Part shown: positions 1 through 11,304 of the stretch, piece after piece
How the letters are laid out: every line of letters starts with the position of its first letter
Position numbering within the stretch: the stretch's first letter is position 1
NCBI GenBank assembly: GCA_001599755.1
Contig: BCHX01000001.1
Coordinates: 3,968,001 to 4,032,000 of the forward strand
Reading direction: 5' to 3'
Origin: Gliomastix tumulicola
Taxonomy: Eukaryota > Ascomycota > Sordariomycetes > Hypocreales > Bionectriaceae
Length of the DNA: 64,000 bases
Position numbers and translations under genes: made by a program
The notes under the pieces: generated by a model
The model's input: only the letters and a program-made list of their open reading frames with translations
Told to the model about the DNA's origin: nothing
Database searches by the model: none

Positions 1-1461
1 ACGGGGACAAGTTGATGTTGCAGTGAAAAGGCGGGATGGATTCCTTGGCCTGAGCGTCGCTTGTTCCCCATTCTGTGCGAGTCCGACAGGCAAAAAGCCA
101 TGTGCTTCTCGATTCCTTCCCATTTTCCCTCTCTCNCCCCCTTCTCTGACAGCCAGCACGACGCCGCCGCCGCCGCCCGCCCGCCCCTCTTCCCCCTCCT
201 TCGAAGATCACTGCTGAAGCCTTACCCGGCCTTGACCGTTCTGAGCCCAACAGGTTTTCCTGTTTCCCTGCCGCTAGTTGAAAGACTTGGGCACGCCCCC
301 CAAAAATGCCGAGTGCCGGGACTGGGGCGGGACGAAGCCCGAATGGGGGAGGTCAGAAACAGAAAAAGAAAAGAAACGAAGAGCCAGAAAGCACAGAGCA
401 AGAGAGAGAGCCCGTTGCCGCCGCCGGCGCTGACGATTCTAATATTACGCTTAATCAAGGTCATCGTATTCGCTTCGTTTTTGGTGATGAGCCTGGGGCG
501 CCTGGACCTTTTCTCCCCCCCGCCCTCTCTGTCTCTCCCTCTCCTCCCCGGGCAGTGCCACGCTGGCACGTCGGAAGCGAAAGGCAGATAAGCCGGGCCA
601 TCTCTCCTACTCGTATGGGCCCTGTCCACCGCCGCCGCCCGGGGCAGAAACAGCCTGCAAGACCTCCTTACCTGAACCAGTAGACAGTTGCGTTAGCTAG
701 TGGGTGTAATATGGCAATCACGCAGCTGAATGTGAGTCCTCCCCCGGGCAACGGAGTGGACAGCGCAAGAGTGCTCCGCCGCCTCATCTTAGTCAGTACC
801 GAGGAGGCGTCGGCGGTGAGAAGTAGCATCATCAATGGTTCGCAAAAAAAGAAAAAGAAAAAAAGAAGCAACAACAAGAAGCCCCAGGAGTAAGCATTGA
901 ATTTAGCAGCGCGCGCGCCCAGTTAGCGGTCGGTCCCAGTGCCTCCTGGCTCAAGGCGCTATATAATACAGCAAAGCTAGACTAGCGGGAACGGAGCATT
1001 ATTCTCACTTGCCCTTGCAATCGTACCCAGACAGGCCTCCAATTGCCGTCGAGATTCGCCCGCCATCGACGTCACTGCCGAAGATAGGTCGAATCATCTG
1101 GGAAGAACGGGCAAAATGGCTAGCAGAGCGCGAGCGTTGTGTGTGGTGGTCTGGCGGTGTCTGTGGCCCTCCGGGACAGGTGTGAGTGGACTTTGCAGCG
1201 TTAGTTTGGCACTATCTGCGGTATGGGGGCTGAAAATGCCAGTGCCCGCCTGCCTTTTTTCCCTTTTTCCTTCCCTCCCCCCTGTCTGGGGCCTCTGGGC
1301 TCTATTACTACATGCCACTCGTCAGTGTTGTCATTGATTGGCCGGAGAGGTCGGGAGCCCGGGGGGGGGGGGGTCTCACTGCAATAAGCCCGTCAGCTGG
1401 ACCGCTTGTCAACCCACATGTCACTCGCGACATGTGCCTCGTCTCGTACTTCTCGTGAAAA

Positions 1462-1493
1462 TGTGTGTGTGTGTGCGTGTGTGCGTGAGAGAG
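1462..1493. repeat. GT-rich microsatellite
   Basis: An imperfect run of GT with GCGTG interruptions passes into GA repeats. It is plain simple-sequence DNA with no gene nearby. Confidence 0.85.
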
Positions 1494-1552
1494 ATAACAC
1501 CATTCCGCGTAGACGAAAGTAGAAAATAGATGGAAGACAAACAAGTCTCTAG

Positions 1553-1570
1553 AACTAACTAACTAACTAA
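1553..1570. repeat. AACT tetranucleotide repeat
   Basis: Four consecutive AACT units, in non-coding sequence. Confidence 0.85.
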
Positions 1571-2557
1571 TGCGTTGAGGTAGTAAAGACTAAATAATAC
1601 TGTAATAGAGCTCTGCGGTTGCAGAGAGAAAGGTGTCAAGCAAGTAATAAAAATAAAATAAAAAGATCGTAACATCATCTTTGTTCTTCTCTCTCCCGCG
1701 TGCTCCTCGTGTAAATAAACAGAACGCTCATACCCACAAACTCCATCCGCTCTCCCTCGTCAGCTTCGTTTTCGTCCCCTCCCGAAGATGTGCGTTGTCC
1801 TGGGACCTGGAAGTCCGCCCCCTCCATATTTCCTCGCCAGAGGAACACTCGCTAATAAAGATGACATTGACCGACCGACCACCCACCATCCCATTTGAAC
1901 ACCACATCCAATGTTCAGCCGTAAACATGAAAATAGCATGCGCCATTCGTGAAACCCTCATCATCAAGTCATGTAACCCCTAGAACACCGCCGACCCCAC
2001 CACCCCTGTAAGCCGGATCCATAACCTGAACCAACCAATATACAGAAACAGGGATTTTTTGGAGGTGAAAAGACCAAGAGGGGAGTTCGAGTAAAAAGGG
2101 CTAAAAGAGAAAGAAAAAAAAGTGGCTAGTCTTGCTGCCGTCGTCGGCGCAAGCCCAGCTGGTGAAGCGAAGAGAAGAGAAAGGGGAAAATAGACACAAG
2201 AGGGTATTTGGGTATAAGATGCGAGACCGGGCAGAGAAGGAGGTGAAAAAGGTCGGGGAGATTGGGAGTGGGCGTGCTTCCAAGCCCACGCCCTCCCCGC
2301 AAATAGGTCGCCCACCCCTCTTGCCAAGTGGCGGTAGAGGTGGTTGAGGCGTAGGAAACAGGTGCTCTCGGTCCCGAAAAATCAGCCTTGAATGATGTAA
2401 ATCAATGCAAGCAGGCTAGGCTGAAGCGAAATGAGTAAAGCGTCGTGGGCAAAATGCTACCCCCGGCGCGACATATTTTGCTCTTGGATTTTTTTTGGTT
2501 GTTGTTATTTTTGTCGTTTGTGCTTCGAAGGCGTCTTCTTCCGATCAGTCATCTGAT

Positions 2558-3732
2558 CTAAGAGTTCCTCCTCTGCTTGCACTTGTCGTGAAGCAGGTGA
2601 CCGTTGCGGGCGGTGGTGCGGGTGAACTCGGCGCCGCAGTTGGGGCAGGATGCCTTGGCCGCCTGGCCTGACTTCTCACGCTGATGTCGGAGAAGGTTGC
2701 TGAAGGTAGAGAATTGCCGCCCATTGCATCCGTGTTCCCAGCAGCGGGGCTTGGGTCGGCTCTGTACTACTCTGACGTGGCCACCCTCTGTCGAGGCGTT
2801 GCTAGGAGTGGCGCCGCCAGTCGCCATGACTGCAGGGACTTGGTACATGAGGCCGGCGTCTTGGTGGTTGACCGGTAGCGGCGATGACCGGTTGCTGCGT
2901 GGTCCAGTTAGCCCTGCGTCCTCCTGCATGCTGTAGCACCCGAGGATAGATTTACCTGTAGCCACCGGGGGAGCTGTAAGAACTAGTCTGGTACTCCATT
3001 GGCAGGGCGTAGCTCTGGGGACTGCGCAGAAAAACTGTTAGTAGAGCCCCTCTATGGCTCTGATTTTGAGGTCGGTCACTCACATTGACTGAGAATAAGG
3101 CGTAGGGAACATCTGGGCCTGGTTAGGATCCTGGAGAGGAGGGCTGTAGGATGGCATGTACGACTGGGTCGTCATTGGGGCAGCGGTCTCGGTCAGAAGA
3201 GACATCGGGGCAGCGGCTGTCGTGTAGGCAGGCATGTCCATGGCGCTCGTCACCTCGTGGATGGGCATGTGGTGAGCCTCCATGTAGGGAGGCTGGCTGC
3301 TGACCCTCCTGAGGCGGGAAACGAGGCGGCAGTCCCGTCGAGAGCGATCAACTTGGCGCTTGGTCTCCCTCTGGTCGACGGAGAAGGAGTGGCGAGGGGG
3401 GCTCGAGGTGATGGAGCTGGGCACGCTTGGGGGAGTGAGGCTGGTTTCGGATCCGTGGGCGAGTGTTGAGAAGTCAGCGCTCAGAATGTTGTCATGGGCA
3501 TGAGCATGACTATGGCTATGGGCATGGCTATGGCTGTGGCTGTGGCTATGGCTGTGAGACGAATCCATGGGGCCAGCTAGATTTCATTCGTGTTAATCGT
3601 CAATGTTGTCCTTGGGAGGAAGCAGAAGAGGTTGTCTCTGCTCAAGGAGGGCTCCTTACCAGGCCAGGTGAATGCAGGTCGAGGACCGCCGAGAGCCATG
3701 TTGTGGTCAAAAGGTATGGCAACAGCGCTCAT
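2558..3732 (-). CDS. His-rich zinc-finger protein, putative transcription factor
   Basis: I join four exons: 3732-3660, 3576-3084, 3021-2956 and 2894-2558, giving 322 residues. The introns are 83, 62 and 61 bp; the second has a TACTAAC branch site and the third a GCTAAC one. The first exon starts MSAVAIPFDHN in a CACAATG context. Starting at the internal Met at 3568 would lose it. Residues 32-52 alternate His with Ser or Ala (11 His). The middle is Ser/Pro/Gln-rich and probably disordered, as in an activation domain. The last 60 residues carry two Cys/His modules: CWEHGC followed by a distant His, then CPNC..HLLHDKC. Spacing is atypical for C2H2. Nuclear DNA binding is inferred. I do not recognise the exact orthologue; fungal C2H2 developmental regulators are the nearest idea. 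The gene borders an 18-kb gene-free upstream region. Confidence 0.8.
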
Positions 3733-4564
3733 TGTGAGAAGTGAATGAGCAAGGGTGCGGCAGTCGATGTGAGAGAGTCAGGGTGGAAGATCGATATGTG
3801 TCGAAGTGAACGAGGGGGTGAAGATCAGACGAGGGCCAGGGTAGAGGAAGGAACAAGCAGGACTTTTAAAGATTTCCTGGTTCAGAGATCGATGAAGGGC
3901 CAAGTCTTGACAAAAGCGGCACGGTGCCGTCTGTAAGCAAGAGTATTGTCGGAAGCTCGGACCCAGACGGGTTGGGGGCTATGTGCTATTTGGCCGTGGG
4001 GTTGAGGTGTGTGGACAAGGCGAGTGTCCTGTTGAGTAGTTCTTCCAAAAGGTAGAGGCTGAGAGGGTTGCTGGACATGTAGGAGGCGTGGTTGTTGAAG
4101 CAGTGAAGCAATCGCTGCAGTGAAGCGCGTGAGGGCGAGGAGGGGTGGGAGTGACACAGGTGGGACTTATAGACGGGATGGAGAGTGAGATGGAGGAGGA
4201 CACAGCATAGGTGACCGGACCAGACTCGTGGGAAAGATGCAAGCAAGTCAAGAAGCAACGAGATGGAGAATCTAGAGGCTCATGATGGACAAGATGATGG
4301 ACGTGGACGGGGGGCTTATATGGATATACTCGAGGTGAGAGAGTGACAAAAAAGAAGACTGGAGAATGGACAGGGAGTGGAGTGAACTTGATATTCCAGT
4401 AGCCCTGACGGGTTTTGCATGACGGAGGGGGGGGTGAAGAAGAAGATGATGAGCAGGGAAGCGCAGGCTGCGACCACAGGTCGAAGATGAGATGCTCGAC
4501 CAGCGAGCGGCAGGGGTGCGATAAACCCTTGTCTAGGCCGACGATTGATGAGCGAGACGGCACG

Positions 4565-4604
4565 GCAGAGGTACGAAGGTACGAGGGTACGGAGGTACCT
4601 CTGC
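4565..4604. repeat. GGTAC-rich inverted repeat
   Basis: The arms gcagaggtac (4565-4574) and gtacctctgc (4595-4604) are exact reverse complements around a 20-nt spacer. The spacer itself has further GGTAC copies. It sits about 0.85 kb upstream of the zinc-finger start codon. Confidence 0.8.
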
Positions 4605-4620
4605 TGCCGCACGGAAGGTA

Positions 4621-4640
4621 GGGCAGGTACGTACCTGCCC
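4621..4640. repeat. Perfect 20-bp palindrome
   Basis: gggcaggtacgtacctgccc reads the same on both strands with no spacer. It lies 16 bp beyond the GGTAC inverted repeat, so the two form one cluster about 0.9 kb upstream of the zinc-finger gene. A dimeric factor site or a cruciform are both possible. Confidence 0.85.
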
Positions 4641-5533
4641 CCCTGTCGCCGTGTCTTGAGAATCCCTGCACGTTCGGTCTCTGCCATGTGCCTGTACCCG
4701 GCCTCGGCGAGCCCAGCAAGTACCAGTGCTGGGGCGGGATACCGTCGCTCCCGGCTAGTCTCTGCGGCGCCCACAGTACCGACAGGGGTCACCAGTACTC
4801 CGTGGCATCGACAGAAGCACGTACTTTCGCCCAAGTGAGTTGTGTTGTGGAGCCGCCCGCCGGTTTTCCTATTTCTGGAGAAGGGCCATTGGGTTTGGCC
4901 TCGCACTTGCACGCAGCAACTTGGACAGGGGGTGGGCAGAGGTGCTCTGAAGATCGGCCTACTCTCCCTCTAGCTCCGTCCAGGCCTCTCTCTCTCTCCA
5001 GGACGAGCACGGGGCAGGGCACTTTTTAGCGAGGCCTGTTAGCGCAACTCTCCTCTGCAGCAGCGAGTACCATAGCGGGGACCTCCAGCAGACGATATGG
5101 ATCATGGACGCGGACGCCTGAGCACTTCAATCTCGCACCGACAGTCGTCATCATCATCATCCACTGCTCACGATGCACCCGCAGAGATCCGTGCTCTGCG
5201 GTGCGCTGCAGTGTCCTGTGCTGCGACCCTCCACCGCAGAGTCACATACCCGGGGGGAGGGGACGCACGCATGTCAGAGTTGCACAGTACCACCCCGTCA
5301 GAAGACCAATAGTTGCTGGAAGTCGACTGGCGAAAGGAGCAGACCGTGTTTACGCAAGTATTACCTTACCACCGTTTCGACTGGACAGACAAGCCAACAG
5401 TGGCCAGCAGAAAGAGGTTGGGAGGGTGGCTCTAGGGAGGCGAACCGCATTGTGGCGTGCGTTTAGGTACTCTGGTGCATGGCTGCTGTTGGGTGTGCTC
5501 GCGGCTAGCAAAAGCTGGAGCACCACTCCGACC

Positions 5534-5580
5534 TCACCACCACCACCACCACCACCACCACACCACCACCACCACACCAC
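5534..5580. repeat. CAC trinucleotide repeat
   Basis: A near-perfect CAC/CCA run with one slip, in the gene desert. It makes long false Pro/His or Gly/Trp frames on either strand. Confidence 0.85.
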
Positions 5581-5732
5581 CCAGAGGCGACCTTGTCTTG
5601 CGTTAGGTACATCTACAGGCACTGGTGCAGCTGCAGGTGCAGGTACCCTGTGCGGGTTCGCCCATTCTGGTGCGTCTGGCCCTCAGGTCCAAGGTCCCAA
5701 GGCCCATCTGCTCCCCGACGTGTGTGTGTACG

Positions 5733-5762
5733 TGCATGCATGCTGCATGCATGCATGCTGCT
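5733..5762. repeat. GCATGC palindrome cluster
   Basis: Overlapping TGCATGCA units, each self-complementary, so the run can fold on either strand. Confidence 0.75.
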
Positions 5763-6045
5763 ACTGCAGATACCCATTCGTGGACGGACGTGCATATCGT
5801 GAGCGACAACACAGTCATGGTCTAGCAAGTTCTAGCAGAGGCGAAACGACAAAACGGCGGCGACTGACGGCGTCTAATTACAGGCACGGCACAAAACAGC
5901 CCTAGCAGGCCGGTGGCGTCTATAGACAGATATTTTATCTTTCTAGTAAGGAATAAGCAGTGGGCCAGGTTTCGAAAAGAAGCATAATTAGCCATCAAAT
6001 GCTCCGTAGCTGTTTACGAGCGGGCGGCGAACTTATGTTCGAGAT

Positions 6046-6063
6046 GGGGGGGGAGGGGAGGGG
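6046..6063 (+). other. G-quadruplex-type G-tract
   Basis: Runs of G are separated by single A bases, enough for a canonical four-run quadruplex on the plus strand. Folding is inferred from the pattern only. Confidence 0.55.
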
Positions 6064-6743
6064 AGACAGACCAAGAAGTGGTAGGGATGGATGCATCCGT
6101 CTCGTCTCGTCTCGCCCGGGCACAAGAGAGAGAAGCTTGCAGGCCATGGCTGCTTTTGACGGACGAACTCTAGGCTGCAGCATTTCTTCTGGAACAAACT
6201 CGAGGTTAGCGTCAGGGCCAAGGCTGCAGGCCTCATTTTAGGTCGGATCATCGAGTTTCCCAATGCATCCATGTCTCTTATCACCTACACACACACGTCC
6301 CAGACCACCTACATATGTGACCCCATATATGCTGCAGTTACGACGATGGTACCATGTGCTGCTGCCCGCCATTCCTGCTGACACACACCTGTCGAGACCA
6401 GCTCGCCGGATTCCCATCGACAGCCGTAGCAGCGTGCTCGAGATTTCCGGTCAGAGGGAAGCGAGCGAGGGGAACGCGCACTTGGAATTTACGACAAGTC
6501 GGATTCTATGCTTATTCTTAGTCCGAGCGCTGGCGGTTGTCAGAGTCAGCCTAGACAACAAGTCGGTCAAGCTAGGCCCATTGCTCGTACGTACAAGTAC
6601 CGAGCGTTCCATGATCCGAGCCATGTACCTGAACGGCCCTGAGCCTTAGCATGTGTACCTTTCCTGATTGCGCGAGCGCAGCATATCAGATCCCACCTTG
6701 ACAGAGCGGGATGATGATAAGAGACCCGAAACCCCCCCCTAAA

Positions 6744-6770
6744 GGGGAGGGAGGGGAGGGGGGGTTAGGG
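6744..6770 (+). other. G-quadruplex-type G-tract
   Basis: Five G-runs are separated by A or TTA. The tract follows directly on a C-run at 6732-6739, so a C/G hairpin is an alternative fold. Confidence 0.55.
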
Positions 6771-7632
6771 ACTGCACAGGCCTGGCAGCGAAGGCAGCCC
6801 AGTATCTCCCGCTAACGTCGTTTGCGAGTCCCGTGGATTGCCAGCTTGTGCTATGCGGGCACCCCGGCGAGTCCATGGTCCTTACTGTAAAGAGAATAGA
6901 GTGTTCAGGGGTATCGGCGTCTATGGATGGCCTGCTTTGATCACAGCGCTCACAACGACAGCCGGAGGAGGCTTTGACTGATTTCATCTGGGACTTGGGT
7001 ACCGGAATTTCAAAAAGCCTGCCCATTGCCCATCAAATCCATGTCCATGTCGCCAGCCCGGTAGTGGCTTCCATGCCAGTTGCCATGCCAAGCGATGGCC
7101 TCAGAGGGCGTGCACAGCAGGGAAGGGGGCTGCTGCTGCGGTCGAGTCGATGAAACGCGGGAAAGGAGACGGGATGGCGAAGGGCTGGCTGGCTGGGTGG
7201 CTGGCCAAGGCGAGGCGAGGCGAGGCCTGGACGGATGGAATCATGTCAAGCATCAAACAAGTGTCTTTCAAGTTAGTGGCCAGCCCATGCAGCTGAGGGC
7301 CCGGATTGCCTCACCCAGCCAGCTGCCTCACCCGTCCCCCCCTCTTCCAACCAAACCCCCCTCCACCCCAGCACAGGAGAACGCCAGACTTTACCCGTTC
7401 GCTCTCTAGGCTAGGCCGCTACGCGACACATCCTCACCAAGGGGGGTGGTCCATGGCAGGCGGCGGCGCTCGCCCTCTTTTTCCTCCTTCTCCCCCCCCT
7501 CTCAGCTAGCACCTGCATCAGTCACCCGATCCCAGGATTCGACGTCGGCGGCTTGATCTTGGGGGCGAAATCGACAAACCGCCTCCTCTCTCCCCAGCCC
7601 ACATGGACTCGTGATTGGCAGGGAGTGTGAGT

Positions 7633-7660
7633 GGGAAGGGGGAGGGGGAGGGGAGGGGGC
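7633..7660 (+). other. G-quadruplex-type G-tract
   Basis: Five G-runs of three to five bases with loops of one or two A. Confidence 0.55.
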
Positions 7661-8012
7661 GCGCGATGATAGTTGGTTAGGACATGGCAAGAACGGATCG
7701 ATAAAACCAAACCTCTGCCGGTGTGTGTGGGATAAAATAGAAACAGGATGGCGAAATGGAACAGCAAAGACGCCATTTGCCGGGCCATTGTTCGTTTTGC
7801 CGCCACCCGCAGGAGAAAGAAGAAAGGCAGACGGAGCACGCACTGACTTGCATGTCTTGGATCGCCTGGTGGCGTTCTGTAGACCCGTCGATAGTTCCGT
7901 GACAAGCATTAAACATGCCTTACCGTTCGCGATACGATACGGTAGTGCGAATACAGAATCGACACCGTAATGCCAGGTTATCATCAACCTTGCAGACAGG
8001 CGAGATGGACAT

Positions 8013-8035
8013 ACACGCACGCACGCACGCACGCA
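8013..8035. repeat. ACGC tetranucleotide repeat
   Basis: About five ACGC units in non-coding DNA. Confidence 0.85.
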
Positions 8036-9310
8036 TCACCTGCATCACGCCACGACCCTCTTTCGCCCTGATCTGGGCACTCGTCTTTAGCAGTCGAGCA
8101 TCTGCATTAGCTGCTCTTGTTTTGTCATTCCAAACTAGATGTCCCAGGACAGTGTGTGAGACGCATGCATACTACTTCCGTAGTGCAGATATAGTCGATG
8201 CCTCGTAGTATAGGCGCAGGCGGTGGTGGTGGTCCGGTGGGTTTGGGCTGGTCGTGCACTTCACATTGCCCACGTGGGTTTGCATTTCACTGCAACCCTT
8301 CTTGTTTCAAAGTGGTTCATCATTGCCAGTTGATGAACGAGTGGGCGTCCACTCGCAGTGAGACGCACGCTACTGAGCACATCATCTCTCTGTCTATCTG
8401 TTTGCCGTCCCAGGCAGCCCGTTACACCCGTGCAGCAGTCACACCATCCAGTGCCGTTCAGCCCTAGCCAGCCTTATCGAGCATCATGATGCGCCTCGGC
8501 CAGCGTCACGGACTATTCAGTATGACCGTGAGGTAGTGTCCCAGTCCATTGTACCACCCGGCCCTTCTCACCACCGCCGTCCTTTAGCTCGTGGGTATCG
8601 GAAACAATGGAAGTCGACAAAAAGCCGAATCGGCGCCCACATGGCCAAAGGATGAGCATCCTAGCCTGCCCGCTCTTGCTGCTTGTCAGCCAAGCGTGCG
8701 TGCGGCCGGGTGGTGACGATCGCAAGTTGGGGTTTATCTCGTGGGAATCCTCATGATAGCTCTCACTAACGGATGGGGACGTCAGAAGCGCTCGACGATA
8801 ACGCACGCCGTATAGATTGCTATGTTTAGCCCGCCTCACCCTGCTCGCCCATGCCTGAGGCCCATCACGCCCCATGCAGGTGGGTGGGCAGCCTCGGAGT
8901 CGACGAAGCGACCATCAATCAACACAGACCAACCTTCAAATTTCCTGGCAAGTACTCGACCCAACTCGCTGAAGAACGGGAATAAGATCCCGTCCAGCCA
9001 CGCCGCCAGCCTGCCTGTGACATGAGGATGCCCGTTCTGTCGCCACCTGCACCTGCCTGTATGCGTATCCCCTCTGGCCCCCCCCCCTTGGCCGAACTCC
9101 CGCATCTCGGCCTATCAGATCAAGGCTCGATGTTTGAAAGCTGCGTCTGAGCCCTTCTGGGCAGGTCGATAGTGCAAAGATTTTCCGTCCCAAGCCACGA
9201 CGTGGTCTGCGTCCTACCAGGGATAGTCCTGGGTCGCAGTGACGCACCGGATGTTCTTGAGACGGCTCGAAGATGAGTCGAGCTCGATCTTGAGATTGAG
9301 ATTGTGTAGC

Positions 9311-9339
9311 AGTAGCAGCAGTAGCTTGCTGCTGCTACT
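9311..9339. repeat. Perfect 10-bp hairpin
   Basis: agtagcagca (9311-9320) and tgctgctact (9330-9339) are exact reverse complements around a 9-nt loop. No T-run follows, and the arms are built from AGC/AGT triplets, so chance from a triplet repeat is likely. Confidence 0.7.
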
Positions 9340-11277
9340 CCCCAGTCGGTCTACTGTTTAGCGAGACATGGACACGCAGCGGATGTAACCCTCCATTGCG
9401 TCGGACCTGACTATGAGGAGCAGCACTTTGGGGCTGGCGTTACATCACCGCTAAGTTGACTGTATCCGAGTACCTTTTGTTTATACTGGTGAAGTGTACA
9501 CCTCCATCGTTGATGTCTTCTCCCNCCCCCCCCCCCCTGCCCTGCCCTGCCTTGCCTGTGCGCGTCCACAGCACTGACCTCGTGTCCATCGTTAGGGCGG
9601 ACAGCGACATCCTGACGATCGATTCAAGGATTAGCCCGTCGAAAGCATGTTTGTCCGCGCCTATTTTCGTAGTCCAAGGGGCTAAATACCAAATACCATC
9701 AGCTCTGTCTTCAGCTGCGTCCACTAAAAGGTTAGTTGGTAGCGTCAGCCACTACTGTTACAGAAGTGTACTTCCGGGGCCTGGCTGGGCGCTCGACAAG
9801 GCTCACCTGGACGGCAAAAGCCGTCCGTCCTGTGTCTAGCTAGCTCGGATCCGGGGGCAGGGATGACAGAAACGCGTCGAGACTCGAGTCGTTTAGCTGT
9901 GCGAGGGAGAGACGACACAGAAACTCGACACATCAGTTGATTCCACAGACTCCCGAGTGTGTATGTGTGTGTGTGCCCCCAGGACCTGCATGAACATGCG
10001 CATGTGCTACGCCCAGCACGTTTTTCCGTTGCATCCATGGATTGCGCCAAGCCTCCATCCGCGCATGGCTGTATCGTAAATGAGAACAGGAAAAAAAAAT
10101 GGAGAGGTGGTGGGAGGAGGACATGATTGCTACAGTGTCATTGGCGATATTGGCCAGGGTTGCCTCCAGCGTGCATGCTCGCCTGGAGACTGCTCCGTCC
10201 AGCCGCCGGGGATGGTCAAGCCAGAAAAGAGTAAGACTGCAGACTGAGACGGAAAAGAAACGGTGGGCAATAGGTGAATTGCCAGTATAGGCAAAGTATT
10301 ACTAGATGCTTGCTAGCCCCAGGCACAGAAGTGGCATAATTTGTTCTCGAAGCCAGCAACGGGCGCCCGGCCAGCCGCGGGCGACTCTGCCAGGTTTATC
10401 CAGGTTGGCTGTTGCTGGGGGTTCGGCAGATTCCCAGTATCTGCCGCTGTCGATGTTCGTAGCCTTTTTTTTTTTTGTTTTTCTCCTGCCTCTTCGTTTT
10501 GCCCCCCAGAGGCGCACTTTGCCTCTCAATCGGTGAAGGAGGCGAAGGAAATCATCTCGAAACTCGTTCCAGAATCCATTCCTTCGAGCTGTCATGTCAG
10601 AGAAGTGATGCTCCATCTCATGTCTTGGAATCTGCAGTTCCGTAATTAGCATCAACCTGCAGCCAACACACACACAATCTCCCTCTCTATCTCTCCCACA
10701 CACACCACGCCCACGCCCGCGCCCCTCCATAGTTTTATCAAAACATGGCACACGATGCTACCCCAGGCCAATCTACACCAGTCCCGGCCGCTTGATTATG
10801 TACGCAGGCTTCGTAATTATCTCCCTATCCGGAAAGCCATGTCAGGGACCTCGGGAACCTCTGGCCCGTCAGACCCTCCTGCTGGTAACTGTCGACCTGT
10901 GGGTGATAAACCCAGCGAGCCAGACCTCAGGGTCGCCGCAAAGACCTACAGGAGGCCCGTGACAAGGCTCGAGACCTCTGTAGCTCGCAGGCAGGGGCCG
11001 CTGACTGGCTCGCTATACGCCCGCCAGCTGTGTGGCTTGTCGATTCATTCGTAATCTGTCCTTGGTGCGTGCATGCCCTCTTCTTTCTTCGGAAAAAGGG
11101 TCTCGCTCAACTCCTAGCGAGATACACATCTATGGCAGGGCCAGGGGGGGCGTATGGGTGGTAATACGGACCGGGCGGGAGAGCAGAGCAGAAGATGCCT
11201 ACTTGGGTGTCGGCAACCCTGCTCTCTACACATGGATGATCATCGCACCGCCAGTGGCTGCATTGCTCTACAGGACA

Positions 11278-11304
11278 AGGGAGGGGAGGGGGGTGGAGGG
11301 GGTG
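11278..11304 (+). other. G-quadruplex-type G-tract
   Basis: Four or more G-runs with loops A, A and TGGA, on the plus strand. Confidence 0.5.

Larger units (their letters stand above)
1..2557. other. Intergenic region, no gene recognised
   Basis: No reading frame here looks like a protein; the open frames are short and follow low-complexity sequence. The stretch holds pyrimidine- and purine-rich tracts, a G13 run near 1361-1373, a GT/GA microsatellite at 1462-1493 and an AACT repeat at 1553-1570. The right end is the 3' flank of the zinc-finger gene. The left part could be a promoter or UTR of a gene outside the window. One N lies at 136. Confidence 0.6.

Noticed and set aside
2919..2955. 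A 25- to 37-bp mini-intron in the zinc-finger gene
   Set aside because: Too short. A 61-bp intron with GTAAAT donor, GCTAAC branch and CAG acceptor fits and restores the frame.
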